Origin: Guillardia theta CCMP2712
Taxonomy: Eukaryota > Cryptophyceae > Pyrenomonadales > Geminigeraceae
DNA: 64,000 nucleotides
Direction: 5' to 3'
NCBI RefSeq assembly: GCF_000315625.1
Contig: NW_005434612.1
Location: 106,398 to 170,397 of the forward strand
Both the position numbers and the translations under genes were made by a program. Below are positions 1 to 11,307 of the stretch, one piece after another (position 1 is the first letter of the stretch; every line of letters starts with the position of its first letter). The notes under the pieces were generated by a model. That model was not told the origin of the DNA. It made no database searches and saw only the letters and a program-made list of their open reading frames with translations.

Positions 1-706
1 CAATCTTATAACGATTGAATTCAGAAACATTTTCGCAATGGTTTGCAGCATGATCCAGCACTTCCTTCAATTCATTATTGATTCCAAAAACTCCTTTTAT
101 GTCATGCATCAAGTATTTCATGAACTCTGAATCATCAAAAGTCTTTGAACCACTCGGGCATGTCATGTACAACGCCCATTGTTTCAGCTGAATATCCTCT
201 GTGGGTTTACTGGGTTGTTCGACATTGTAGCCAGCCTTCACTGGAAAGTTCTCTATGATTTTCCTACAAGCATCGAAGATGATCAGCAGCCTTGCTTTGG
301 AATCCTTCTTGAAGGCTTCAGACCAAAATCTCAGAGCACTGCTGATGGAAAGTGCGCAAATATCTATAGAACCCAAGGAACTTAGATCGTCATTGCTGCA
401 GTCTCCAGGAATCATGTAGACCTCTCCCGTTGGAAGTTGGGCGCCATGCCCAGCATAGAACAAAATGACTTGCTGTGGTGAATCTCTACTGAGATCTTTG
501 AAACCAGATCGCAGAAATCGTCCTAAATCAGCTGTATTCTGCACGTCAAGGTTCAACATTGATCTACAACGCTCAGCTTTGGATAACCTCTCATGGAATT
601 CCCGAGCATCTCTGGCCGCACTCCTCAGCTTATCAAACTGTTTGTACTTGTCGATTCCTATGCACAATGCACCGACCTTCAATCGATCAGGCTGACTGTT
701 CTGCAT
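1..706 (-). CDS. Caspase-like (peptidase C14 / metacaspase-type) protein, partial
   Basis: The reverse strand is open from an ATG at 706 to the left edge, where the gene is cut. The translation begins with a caspase-type first strand (LKVGALCIGID) and a helix rich in DAR residues. It then shows the catalytic His motif (ILFYAGHGAQ, near 440-470) and a GEVYMIPGDCS segment. The catalytic Cys motif follows (LLIIFDACR, near 265-290). The His/Cys pair and spacing fit peptidase C14, in which the Cys acts as nucleophile in the cytosol. In many protists such domains are fused to other modules, which here would lie beyond the edge. An in-frame stop lies upstream near 770, beside a pyrimidine-rich acceptor-like tract, so an upstream exon is possible and the start is uncertain. 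The family call is strong; substrate and activity are unknown. Confidence 0.78.
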   Translation of the reverse strand, partial: MQNSQPDRLKVGALCIGIDKYKQFDKLRSAARDAREFHERLSKAERCRSMLNLDVQNTADLGRFLRSGFKDLSRDSPQQVILFYAGHGAQLPTGEVYMIPGDCSNDDLSSLGSIDICALSISSALRFWSEAFKKDSKARLLIIFDACRKIIENFPVKAGYNVEQPSKPTEDIQLKQWALYMTCPSGSKTFDDSEFMKYLMHDIKGVFGINNELKEVLDHAANHCENVSEFNRYKI

Positions 707-925
707 ACTCTCTTGAACTATGCCTGGTTGGAGGCTCTCATGACACCATGTGCCCAGCCCCGGGCATGGCTCTTACTGTCACAGCTGGGGAAAAAATAAG
801 AAGAGCAGTGTGGTAAATATAAAACCAAGCCCACCTCAGGTATGTAAGTAATGAACATGACAAGACATCTACATACCCTATCTGATGCCTGACCTATTTA
901 CACGTTGATATGGAGCCGATCACCC
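615..925. repeat. Segmental duplication, copy A (5' part and 5' flank of the caspase-like gene)
   Basis: This stretch reappears at 7371-7580 with many substitutions and an internal deletion of about 100 bp. The most conserved part (roughly 840-925) is the flank upstream of the caspase-like gene, running into the RelA/SpoT-like fragment. The right junction lies at gagccgatcacccg. Confidence 0.8.
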
Positions 926-1509
926 GTCGCCATCTTCGACCCGCTCATCGCTCGCCAACCACAACCAGGCTGGTCATCGATCCTGTCTTCCTCTCCAAGG
1001 TCAAGTCCTTGGCTGAGGCCTCCGATGGCCTCTTCCTTGCACAATCGGAGGCTGGTGACCCACAGTATGTACGCTGGCGAGATGCGATGGCAGACCCGAC
1101 GCTGGAGAGCACGATCTGCTGGGCGAAGATCAAGAACGCCACCCGAGCTATCGAGAAGCTCGTGCGGTCCTACGACTTCTGCGTCTACAAGCTCTTAGAT
1201 GTGGTACGACAGTCTATCATCTTCAAGGACCTCGACCATCTGTGCGACTGCCTGGACAAGATTGCCAGGGACCCGGAGATCGAAGTTGTACGAATCAAGA
1301 ACAGGCTGGATCCAGACTTCGACAGCAAGATATCGGGGGGCTACCGAGACATTGGGATAAACCTGCGCATCGTCAGCACCCAGACGAAGAAGGAGGGAGT
1401 GGAGGGGCATATCTGCGAGCTCCAGCTTCTGCTTGAAGACTTCCACAAGCTCAAAACCCTCGAAGGGCACAAACGGCACGTGCAGTTCCGAAACCTCCGA
1501 TGCGAGTGA
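910..1509 (+). pseudogene. Displaced, truncated copy of the C-terminal RelA/SpoT-like cassette
   Basis: A 199-residue open frame is almost identical to the last ~190 residues of the membrane protein encoded at 3436-7220. It opens with nine unrelated codons from the caspase flank, then a scrap of the paralogue (IFDPLIAR region), then a deletion that joins it to the VIDPVFLSKVK segment. Similarity continues past the stop to about 1585, matching 7220-7283. It therefore lacks all membrane segments and looks like a duplicated 3' end. The frame is intact, including GGYRDIGIN and HICELQLLL, so either the copy is very young or a short soluble product is made. It reads convergently with the BAR-like gene to its right. 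I treat it as a gene fragment; expression is unknown. Confidence 0.7.
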
Positions 1510-1681
1510 TGCCTTAAACATCCGTAATTCGTAACCGTAGACTACTTCGTAAGAATTTCGTATGATTTGCGGGAGAGGTGGTTATGAAAAAACAGAGGAG
1601 GACGAGACTTAGAATTGCCATTGGGCTTTAGTTCTATTCGTCTGCCTCCCCCCTATCGATCGTCCCTGTAGTGATCGTAAG

Positions 1682-2627
1682 TTACAACTTTCGCTTGCAG
1701 AGAGAGAACAGACCTCCCAGGCTTGAAAGTTTCCTGACGAGTCTTGTCTTCCGATGATCTTCTGCTCGAGCAATGGAATTGCGTTCACGTTGGAAACGAT
1801 ACTCACTCGGCTTGTTGAATGATTCTGTTGCGCGGAATTTTCTCGCAAGAGGATTTGGCTGTCGTGACTGAATTGTGGGAGAATTTTTCTCGATGACAGA
1901 CGCTTTCAAGATGACAACATTCAGGGAATTCACTAGGATCATTCGAGCATGATCATACCTTCTCTTCCCCTCCGTCTGCATGCTTGCTTTGTTGTTTCTT
2001 GAACTCTCGGATGTATCTGGTGAAAGTATCAACCATCTCAACACCTAACATAAACAAGCAAAGCAGGAAAGAACCTCTTCAGAGAGACATCTGTTCTTTC
2101 AATCTGCCTCTGACAAACAGCGTCTCTCTCACGATGAGAAGAGCCGATAAGAATCTTGTCGATGCTGCCCTTGAACAGCTTGGCAAACCTCTCCGAATTC
2201 TTTTCTGCTGCTCTCATGGAGTCGTAGGTCTGCTTTCCTATCAGCTGATGGCCGCTGGATTGAGAGATTGCCACTGCATTCCCAAACGCTGTTGATAAGT
2301 TGAACTCCACATGCTTGTAAAACGTCAGACAAGGCAAACTGAACGACCGGCTACCTCCAGGCCGTAGAGTTGAGACCTGAGTCTGTCAAACTTGTCTTGG
2401 TGTTCGATGGGCTCTAGGCGTTTCATGGAGCTTCTTAGTATCATCTCGCTTGTTCTCTGCCTGAGTCCAATCGAAACCTTTCAAAGTAAAATGTCAACAA
2501 AAATGGCTGGCATGAACCTTACACAAGTTATGAGCAATGGACAAGGATGCTGCACAACCGCTGTGTTGCTTTTCAAACTTCTCTCTCTCCTCTGTGATGT
2601 CCTACTTCTCATCTTCTCTTCCAACAT
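1682..2627 (-). CDS. Predicted helical, BAR-like coiled-coil protein (multi-exon)
   Basis: On the reverse strand several short frames join through plausible short introns. A Lys/Arg-rich start (MLEEKMRSRTSQRREKFEKQ, ATG at 2627) is followed by a helix ending DRLRSQLYGLE. A 41-nt GTAGCC...ACAAG intron then joins it in phase to HVEFNLSTAFGNAVAISQ and a long amphipathic segment (QTYDSMRAAEKNSERFAKLF). A 58-nt intron leads to YIREFKKQQSKH and a GTATGA donor. Heptad-like helices of this length resemble sorting-nexin or arfaptin BAR domains, but I see no PX domain and no diagnostic motif, so the family is a guess. The first intron and the 3' end are not settled; the end lies somewhere in 1600-1900. 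A coiled-coil gene here is fairly likely; the function is not assigned. Confidence 0.45.
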
Positions 2628-3435
2628 TCTCACGCTTCTGTTTCAACCACCCGCTGTGAAATGAAAAACTGCCTCAAAAACCAACCAAACAAGGGAAAAA
2701 AAAAGGTCAAATTGCTGGTTGTCTTTTTTATCTTTTACAGTGACTCAGTGTCTATCGGACCAGCTATCGGACAGTTATAGTCTCGGCCCTTACTCAGTCT
2801 ATCGGACCAGCTATCGGACAGTTAGTCTCGGCCCTTACTCAGTCTATTGGTCTATACAGTGACAGTGTGCCTCTTGAATTCCTCGTACTTCTACTATGAG
2901 GTTGAGTAAAGGTTCTCCCTTTCTTGCCCTGGAGGCTTTCCTCCCGCACGTTTGAATCCGCGTAATTCCGTATCCTTTCATTTAAGTACTCTAGACAAAC
3001 ATCTATTTTAAATTGCCCCTTCTATTTGATATACGGCGCAAATGGGACTTGACTGTAAAACTATTATTCAGAGTTATTGCATTGTACCACAAAGTACCCA
3101 CCCACTTTAGATCAAATTGTGGTGTTCACACCCCTTCACTTTGGGTTTAAAATTTCGAAAATAAGATTTACACAAAAAAAAATCTGGTCATGAGAAAATT
3201 TACGTCCCTTGAGTTTTTGCAACCTATCATTGGTTGCCCACCCCCTCTTTTCCCATTCTTTGCTCTGATATAGCATAGGGTCCGAACGAATCTAGAGTTG
3301 CAGGAGTATGCTATATGTCCTAGGAACGGTCCTAGAAAGCTCCTAGGGATCACTACACGCAGCCAGTCAATAAGATTATAAACGCAGCCATCATGCTGGG
3401 GAAGGGGATTTGAGGTATGTGAAACGAGCGTCAGC
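2628..3435. other. Intergenic region between divergent genes
   Basis: No convincing gene. It separates the BAR-like gene (-) from the membrane RelA/SpoT-like gene (+), so it should hold both promoters. It contains the tandem duplication at 2751-2843 and A/T-rich tracts. A reverse frame at 3168-3437 has no recognisable protein character. Confidence 0.5.
2751..2843. repeat. Tandem duplication, two ~47-bp units
   Basis: Two successive units begin tctatcggaccagctatcgg and end ggcccttactcag. They differ by a 2-bp indel. A degenerate third start follows at about 2842. Confidence 0.85.
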
Positions 3436-6400
3436 ATGTCTGCAAGGGACGGGGCTCACAAGATTGAGATCGAGGCTGAAGATGCTCAGACCGAGCCCAT
3501 CCTGCTTCTGACTCCAAGGAGAATGGATTTCAAGCCAGGCTTCTCACATTTCTACATGCATGTATGCGGTGACTTCCTTCAGAGAAGCACTGCGGAGAGA
3601 AAAGTATACAAGCTCAATCCGTGGCTCATTTTGTTCTCCCATGAGCCTCTTTCTGCCGTACTCACCTTGCTTCCTGTACAAATCATCTTCATCATAGTTG
3701 GCATGCTGTGGATCATCTTCGAGTCGATATCTCTCAGGCACATTGAATCTACAGGCTACTTCTCTCTGTCTGTTGAGCAGGGAAAAATAGTATCGGAGTT
3801 TCTATTCCAAGATTATCTTCCAAAGAGCCATCTTGCCTGCACTTGGGAGTTGTCCCTTCAATTAGCAACCAGATACATCATTGGGGCTTCTTTGATGATT
3901 TCCGGCTTCCTGGCGATCAGGAACAAGTTTCATCGATCAAAGCTGGTAGATCCCTCGGTCTGACTCTCATACTGCCAAGTAACGCACATGTGCAGGTCTT
4001 GATCTTTGCAGGCTTGCTCGATGCGCTGCTGAACTTGCTCATCTTCTTCCGAATGTCGTCCGAGGGCTATGAAGAGACTGCGTTGGGGGGAACACGACAC
4101 CAGTTCATGATCTATGCCATCACGGTAGTTCGTGAGATCTGCTAATAGTCAACCGTTGACTCCGTGTATTATCAGGATCTCTTCTTCTTTCCAGCTCCAA
4201 TGCTCTTCAGCGAAATGTACGTGGTCGAGCAAGTCAGCCTAGCGCACATCACCATCTTTGGTTCTGCGTTGGGAGCAGGAGTCGTGAGATATGAGAGCAT
4301 TGTCATGTTGGCGGTCACTATTCTCTTTCTGGTCTATCGCGAGCTCACAAGATCGAGAACTTTGAGCGAAGCTTTGCACAGTTCTGGTGTGTTTGAGGAG
4401 GAATGGAATGAGGTGAAGGGCAGCCATGCCATGTTTCGTTTGACCAACGCTCTACGAAATGTACGGGGATGGGGGCCCTACGGACCAACCTTCATCTTGC
4501 CTTCCTCGGATCCCAGGCTTGTCCCTGGCGAATCTGAAGTAGACAAGGAAATTGACGACGAGAAACTTCGAAGAAGCAACCTTGATCAGCTGTACGCCCA
4601 GGCTCTGGTCATCGATCCTGTCTTCCTCTCCAAGGTCAAGTCCTTGGCCGAGGCCTCCGATGGCTTCTTCCTCGCGCAATCGGAGGCTGGTGAGCCACAG
4701 TATGTACGCTGGCGAGATGCGATGGCAGACCCGACGCTGGAGAGCACGATCTGCTGGGCGAAGATCAAGAACGCCACCCGAGCTATCGAGAAAGTCTTGT
4801 TGCTCTGCGACACTCAAGTGTCCCGCCTTACAGATGTGGTACGACAGAGCATCATCTTCAAGGACCTCGACCATCTGTGCGACTGCCTGGACAAGATTGC
4901 CAGGGACCCGGAGATCGAAGTTGTGCGAATCAAGAACAGGCTGGATCCAGACTTCGACAGCAAGATATCGGGGGGCTACCGAGACATTGGGATAAACCTG
5001 CGCATCGTCAGCACCCAGACGAAGAAGAAGGGAGTGGAGGGGCATATCTGCGAGCTGAGGCTGGCTTTGATGTCGCTTCATCGGAAGACTAGTACAGGCA
5101 TGTTTCAGAGGTACCAACGGGTGAAGCAGGTTCTTCGCTTCCGCACAGGGACGTCTCAGCTGGCGAGAAAGTATGCGGATGCTCCGTTGAGGACGCGGCT
5201 GTGGCGCTTGATGTTTCCGATAGCTCCAATACAAGCCGTATCGCCTTCTGATGTCTGGACGTCGCTCCTGCTGTGTAAGGCATCCACGGACAAGTCGGAT
5301 GATGCTCTCACAATCTTCAAGGGGCTGTTCCCAGGGAACATTCTCGATGATTATCTCTTCACCAGCGCACATGGTGTAGTCGATGCGGCCACATCTACCA
5401 TCATGTACTCGTCGACGCCGCTCAGAAGCGCTTCCTACAAGCCCTTCTTCCAGGTGTTGCTCTTTGTTATTTCGGGCGCCTTTGCATACTCAATCGCCAG
5501 TAATTCATGGTTGAGTGCGCGTGGAGTGATAGCGAATGGGAAGTTCAGCGCTAGGCACTATCGTCTAGATGTGAATGCCGATCCGTCGATTGCTGTTTCT
5601 GCACAATCACAATCCTTCCCGAATCGCTCGTTTGCGATGACAAGGGATTCTTGTCGGCGATTCTATCCATCCGCCATCTCGGTGGCAAACTCTTCTATAT
5701 ACTACACCTTCGACGAGGACATAGTCGCGAATGGATGGCAGATTGACCTCAGCGCGACTCTCTCTGCTCTTGCCTTCCATCCTTACAATTTTTCTTTATT
5801 TCGTTTTGAGGGGGGCTCAGACCCGCAGCACAGCTTGCGCGAGGACTGGGTCTTGGTAAATAATTTTACGTGCGCAGAGCATCCTGAAATCTCCTTCTGC
5901 GAAGCAAATGGAACAGTAGCTGACGGGCAAACCATCTCCTTCGACCTCCGAGCATCTTGGAAGGACAACCTTTTTTTTTCCTTCTCTACCGTTCAGGCTT
6001 CATCTTGTTTTCTTGGGGGTGTATTTTCTGTTCTCCGAAAACCCAATCTAGTCAAATTCTGTATCGGGTCCCCGTTCCATGTTGTCGGTGTAGCGGAAAT
6101 CGCAGTGGCATTTCCTTTATCTCTCAAGGACAACAGCCTGATGACTCTTTCTTGGGGAATAGCCGATTTCAGCCTTGGGATGTTAATGCAATTCAGAGAG
6201 CGATACTCGCTACAGTATCTGCCTCTCTATGTGATCTTCACTACTTTCTTCAACATCGCTTTTTCGACCTCTTGGTTTGAAGATCCTTTTGATGCATCGT
6301 ATTTTCCGTTTACAAGCTATGTCCTAAGTGGCCTCTGGCTCTACTTTCGGTTCAAGAGGGATTATCTCTACCGCAAGGCTGTGAAGCAAGTCGAGCCCGA

Positions 6401-7220
6401 CCGGTTGAAGTACGACGAGTGCTGGAGCAGGTACATCTCGAATGAGCCCTGCAGGAAGCGACTCGAGAAGATCAGTGCGCTGTGTCGTCCTCACCTTTCA
6501 ACCCGCAAAGTACAGCAGAAGTGTCGCAGAGATCCTCAACTCCTGCGCCGAGACATCGCCATCTTCGACCCGCTCATCGCTCGCTATAGCAACGCAGGTG
6601 GCAGTATCTTCGCTCCCGTCAAGTGCGGCGGCATCGAGTACGGTCCCTTGTACTCTCTCGACCAGCTGTACGCCCAGGCTCTGGTCATCGATCCCGTCTT
6701 CCTCTCCAAGGTCAAGTCCTTGGCCGAGGCCTCCGATGGCTTCTTCCTCGCGCAATCGGAGGCTGGCGAGCCACAGTATGTACGCTGGCGAGATGCGATG
6801 GCAGACCCGACGCTGGAGAGCACGATCTGCTGGGCGAAGATCAAGAACGCCACCCGAGCTATCGAGAAGCTCGTGCGGTCCTACGACTTCTGCGTCTACA
6901 AGCTCACAGATGTGGTACGACAGTGCATCATCTTCAAGGACCTCGACCATCTGTGCGACTGCCTGGACAAGATTGCCAGGGACCCGGAGATCGAAGTTGT
7001 GCGAATCAAGAACAGGCTGGATCCAGACTTCGACAGCAAGATATCGGGGGGCTACCGAGACATTGGGATAAACCTGCGCATCGTCAGCACCCAGACGAAG
7101 AAGAAGGGAGTGGAGGGGCATATCTGCGAGCTCCAGCTTCTGCTTGAAGACTTCCACAAGCTCAAAACCCTCGAAGGGCACAAACGGCACGTGCAGTTCC
7201 GAAACCTCCGATGCGAGTGA
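3436..7220 (+). CDS. Multipass membrane protein with two RelA/SpoT-like cassettes
   Basis: Predicted exons 3436-3945, 3996-4124 and 4176-7220 (introns 50 and 51 nt, GT-AG, phase 0) give about 1,227 residues. Hydrophobic segments lie in exon 1 (LLPVQIIFIIVGMLWIIF), exon 2 (VLIFAGLLDALLNLLIFF) and early exon 3. Cassette 1 spans residues ~349-522. A membrane segment near 635 precedes a Cys-containing ectodomain with several N-x-S/T sites (~655-830). More membrane spans follow (~860-960), then cassette 2 (~1040-1227). Each cassette has a D(V/L)xRxxIIF start, VVRIKNRLDP, GGYRDIGIN and HICEL; this pattern recalls the RelA/SpoT nucleotidyltransferase fold (GYRS and E-x-Q motifs). (p)ppGpp synthesis is not implied. 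The cassettes are near-identical at DNA level except for a sharply bounded block and their C-termini. The role is unknown; membrane-anchored sensing is an inference. Confidence 0.72.
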
Positions 7221-7293
7221 TGCCTTAAACATCCGTAGTTCGTAACCGTAGACTACTTCGTAAGAATCTCGTATCATTTGCGCATAAGTGTGA

Positions 7294-7350
7294 CCTGCCG
7301 CGGTCGCACTCGGCGGGCCGCAGTGCGGGCCCCGCCGGGCCCAGTCCTCA
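7294..7350. repeat. GC-rich palindrome island
   Basis: A cluster of nested GC palindromes (ccgcgg, gcgggccccgc, gggccc) sits abruptly in otherwise mixed-composition DNA. Similar clusters occur at 21058, 23968, 31422 and 58936. Confidence 0.6.
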
Positions 7351-7370
7351 CTCCCCCAAGGGGTACTACG

Positions 7371-7580
7371 CACTCCTCAGCTCATGAAACTGTTACTTGT
7401 CGATTCCTATGCACAATGCACCCCAGGCTTCAATAGATTAGTTAGCCTGTTTGACTGTTCTGCATATTCTCTAACCAAGTCCACCTCAGGTATATAAGTA
7501 ATGAACATGACAAGACATCTACATACCCTATCTGATGGCTGACCTATTCGTACGTTGATATGGAGCCGATCACCCGAAGA
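7371..7580. repeat. Segmental duplication, copy B (degraded caspase-gene 5' flank)
   Basis: It matches 615-925 with substitutions and one ~100-bp deletion. The shared block includes the run from aagtaatgaacatgacaag to gatatggagccgatcacccg. The order relative to the RelA/SpoT-like cassette is reversed compared with copy A. Confidence 0.8.
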
Positions 7581-7864
7581 CGCGTTACAAAACAGTTACT
7601 AAGGAATGGAGAGGAACAAATGGTGAATGGTGAAGGGCGCGAAGAAAGCAATCAGGCAGAGAGTTGTCGTGCAGCCACAGAGAGAGCAGAATGAAAGGCG
7701 TGTGAAGGCAGAAACAATACATATCGAGATGGAGGATTGGAGGACAGATTGGAGGATGGTTGGGAGTGTAAAGACTAATCCTTGCCTACCGTCGGCAAAA
7801 ACCGGAGTGTGGTGATGATTGTTCTGACTTCTTTATCTTCCAGGTATTTCACTTGGCTGGAAGG

Positions 7865-10800
7865 ATGAGCTTCCTGACCGGGGGCTCTACGCCTGTCAAA
7901 GCCGGTGAAGTCGGCGTGGGATGCGCTCTGGGGCAGAACGAAGCAGGAGAGGTGGTTGTGAAAGGCCTGGCGCATGGTGGCCCTTGCCACCTCTGCTGTC
8001 AAGTAGCGATAGGAGACGTTGTCGTGAGTGTGGATGGATCTCTCATCAATGGGGATGTCAGGCTAGCAAAGGCACTCTTCCTCGGGGAGGACGGGACGGG
8101 CGTCACGCTGACTCTCAGGAGGAACGGCATAGCAAGGAATGTTCACCTGCTGCGAGGGAAACCGATCGAGCATCGCCCTGTCAAGGAAGGAGAGCTCTGC
8201 GGCATCGGAGTGACTCTCAACTCTGTACGGGGAGGACTTGCGATATCCAAGATCGCGCCTGGAAGTCCGGCGCAGCTCTCAGGAGAGTTGCAGACCATGG
8301 ACGTGATCATGAGCGTGAACGGAACGGACGTGCAGGGCAAGTCAGTCCAGGACGTGGTGCCGATGATGGTCGGTCAACCTGGAACTCGTTTGACATTGAG
8401 CATCATCAGAGGTTGCGACTCCTTGGTCTCGATCGTCCGTGGCTGTTGACGTCTGTACTTTGACCAGGCCGCGGAGCGAAACGACAGATTGATATGGTAC
8501 GAGCTCACAACCTGGAGCAGGCGGCTATCCCAAAAGCCTCACAATACCGCTACAATGCATTGGTGATAGAGAAACATCTTGTGCTGCTAGTTGCTCACTG
8601 GTGGGCTCGTAGGTGGAGCAACAGGCTCTGTCGTATACCTGGCTTCGCCGAATGCATCGCAAGATCTCCAAGTCGGTTCATGGAGGGCAGGTTGGAAGGA
8701 AGATGTCGCAATTTTCATGCAGTGCGTCTGATAGTTTGTCAGGGCACTGTCAATGAAGTGACCTTTGACGGGATCGCCAGTCCTATTCGAATTGCGTTGA
8801 AGGTGGGCAGTTTTGGTTCCATCAGTGCAATCTAATGTTGTGATGCATACAATTTCTTGCAGGTTGTGTATCAGAGAGGTTCAAGCTTCAAATCAGCGGA
8901 AAGATCGCTCTGGTTGAATGTGGACAACCATCCCCACATCTTGCCTCTACTTTTTACCGCGGGGCCGAACATGTACAACATTTGTTCATTGAGCATCAAG
9001 TGTTTGATCAAGCACCTCCAGGCTCTTTATGCCTTTCATGGAGCTTGCTTCAGTCACCGACTGGCTGTCGCAGTCATCGGGTAATCTCTTTCCTTGCAGC
9101 CTCGCCCTGCTTAAGAGGCTCTGCAGAATCAAAATCCTTGCCGTCAGAGGACTTGCGGCAAGTTCACCAGATGATCGGACTTCAGGTAACTCAAGAATTC
9201 AAGTTCGTCCGACCCATGCAATCCTTTGACTTCACTTGTGCAGGTCTCATGGGCCTTAGAGCACATGCATAAAGTGGGTTTTCGGCTCTAGACCGCTCAG
9301 TTAACCTGACTTTGCTGCACAGGTCGGAACGCTACATCTGGACATGAAGCCCAACAATATCCTTGTGCGGCTCCGCGGTGATGGACGGATGAGTCTCTGG
9401 AAGCGGCTGCATTGCTTGGGTATACAGAATGAAGGAACGCTAGAAGCTGTGACCTTGCTCCCGTAGTTTGCGATTTCGGGCTGGCAGCTGTCAACATTGA
9501 AGGCTCGGCAACAGGAAGAGGAGGAACGCCAGGTGAAGATCAGACAATCACCTCAAATTCTCACCCGTTTCTCTCCCCCATCGCCACTTTGACACTTTGA
9601 CACTTCTCCCTGTAGGGTTTTGGGCTCCTGAACTGATCCCCTTGGATGGAAGCGGCGTCCCCGTGCCTTACTGGACGGAGGCCTGCTCAGATCCCCCTCC
9701 TCACTGCAGAGCCAACATTACTGACAAGGCAGACACTTGGATGTGGGCCACCACAATGCTGGCGATCATGGATCGTCTGGAGAGGATGAGGGGCCAGGGG
9801 TATGCTGCTTTCACTGCCCAGCTTGCAAGGGGAGATGGATTGGATCGGTTGATCTCCAACTGTTTGAAACCTCAGCCTCAAGATCGGCTCCCCATTTCTA
9901 TCGTCTCTTTGACGATGCAGAGGTTGATGAGAGACAAAGGGCTCGATGTGTTCAAGCCGATGGACGAGGATAAGTCGGTCATTGAGTACGCCCGCGCCGG
10001 CTACACTCTTTGCATGAGCCTGATGGGGCAAGACGATCCGCAGACCTGGGCTGCGACGGAGAGGCTGGTTCGCGTGCTGCGGACTCATGGAGACTACAAG
10101 GAGGCTGAGATGCTCTGCAGCAATGTCCTCGAGCGAAAGATCAAATGTGAGGCAGAACCCTCCTCCATTGCTCGGACTCAGCGCCAGCTGGGGGGTATCT
10201 TGGACGATCTCGGGCGATATGACAGTGCCTCCAAGTGCTATCGCGGAGCTCTGGAGGTCCAAGTGCGGTCACTTGGCTCGAACCACATCGACGTGGCGAG
10301 CACGAAGGACAGTCTTGGAGTGACGCTTTGGCGACAAGGCAAGTTTGATGAAGCACTCAAGCTCTATGACGAGGCTCTTGTCGTGCGAGAGTCGGTCCTG
10401 GGCAGCGAGCATGTTCTGGTCGCTAAGACGATTGTGAACAGAGCTAACGTTTACTTCCGACAAGGACAGTTCATGCGAGCCTTGGCTGACTACAGTCGGG
10501 CGCTGGAGATCGAGAAGCGAACACTGGGCGAGGAGCACGTATTGGTGGCAAAGACAAAGAACAACATGGGCGAGGCCCTTCGAGTTGAAGGCAAGTATGA
10601 AGAAGCGCTTCAGCTCTATCAAGAGAGCCTCGTGGTCTTGTCCAAGGTGCTCGGAAACTCGCACGTGCTGGTAGCCAACACCAAGAACAACATCGCGGGT
10701 ATCTTTTTGAAGCAGGACAAGTGCGACGAAGCTTTGCAGTACTACATGGAGTCGTTGGACACCAAGTTGAAGGTGTTGGGCCCCGGTCACGCTGACGTCG

Positions 10801-11206
10801 CAAACACGATCGAGAACATCGGAGTCATCTTCGCACAGCAGGGAAGGCATGATCACGCGCTGGAGAAGTTCAACGAAGCTCTCTCCATCCGCAGCATTGC
10901 CCTCGGCCCCGATCATCTCGACGTGAGCTCGACACAGTACAAGATGGCTCTGGTGTATGAGGAGAAGCATGAGTATAAGACTGCCCTCCCGCTCTGCGAG
11001 CAGGTCTGAGAAGTTCCTTCCCTCCTGAAAAGTTCCTTCTTTTGCTGACAGACTTTCAGGCCCTCCAGAAAGCGATGAAGGCCATGGGGGCGGAGCACCC
11101 TGAAGTGCAGAAGAGGAAGCTGGTGCGAGATCGCCTGATGGTATTGTGTTATGCTGAGATATCCGTGTGGACTAACATGCCATGGCAGCACAAAGCTGTA
11201 GGATGA
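7865..11206 (+). CDS. PDZ-PDZ-protein kinase-TPR (kinesin-light-chain-type) protein
   Basis: Predicted exons: 7865-8411, 8468-8562, 8613-8690, 8743-8802, 8863-8972, 9022-9080, 9127-9185, 9244-9273, 9323-9392, 9467-9532, 9616-11003, 11060-11140, 11189-11206. All phases agree, giving about 886 residues. Two PDZ domains (~8-78 and ~105-182) come first. A kinase domain (~235-500) shows a Gly-rich loop (GGQGTVNEV), the ATP Lys (RIALK), HLDMKPNN as catalytic loop (HLD rather than HRD), CDFGLA and a GGTPGFWAPEL activation-segment end. Catalytic Lys, Asp, Asn and DFG are all present, so it may be active. Seven 42-residue TPRs follow (~560-850), with the NxxGxxxxxxGxxxxAL and LGxxHxxVAxT periodicity of kinesin light chains. 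A start in an upstream exon is possible because an acceptor lies at 7843. Substrates are unknown; scaffolding is inferred. Confidence 0.82.
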
Positions 11207-11307
11207 GAATGGAGCGGGAAGCTTCACTTCAAGTCTCTTTAAATCTGAGTAGACAGATACTGATTGCATTGATTCATTAAACACACAAGCTGAAGGGAAC
11301 CTTGCCC

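Larger units (their letters stand above)
7221..7864. other. Intergenic region: 3' flank, GC island and degraded duplication
   Basis: The first ~60 bp match the flank of the displaced cassette (1510-1585). A GC palindrome island follows (7294-7350), then duplication copy B (7371-7580), then sequence leading to a pyrimidine-rich acceptor at 7843. A first exon of the PDZ-kinase gene could lie at about 7690-7760; I cannot define it. Confidence 0.5.

Noticed and set aside
3168-3437. 89-residue reverse frame in the 3-kb intergenic region
   Set aside because: No recognisable motif, and it overlaps the start of the membrane gene.
8563-8742. Alternative glycine-rich loop (GGATGSVVYLA) in the kinase
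   Set aside because: It falls partly in a predicted intron and lacks the ATP lysine; the spliced reading gives GGQGTVNEV followed by RIALK at proper spacing.
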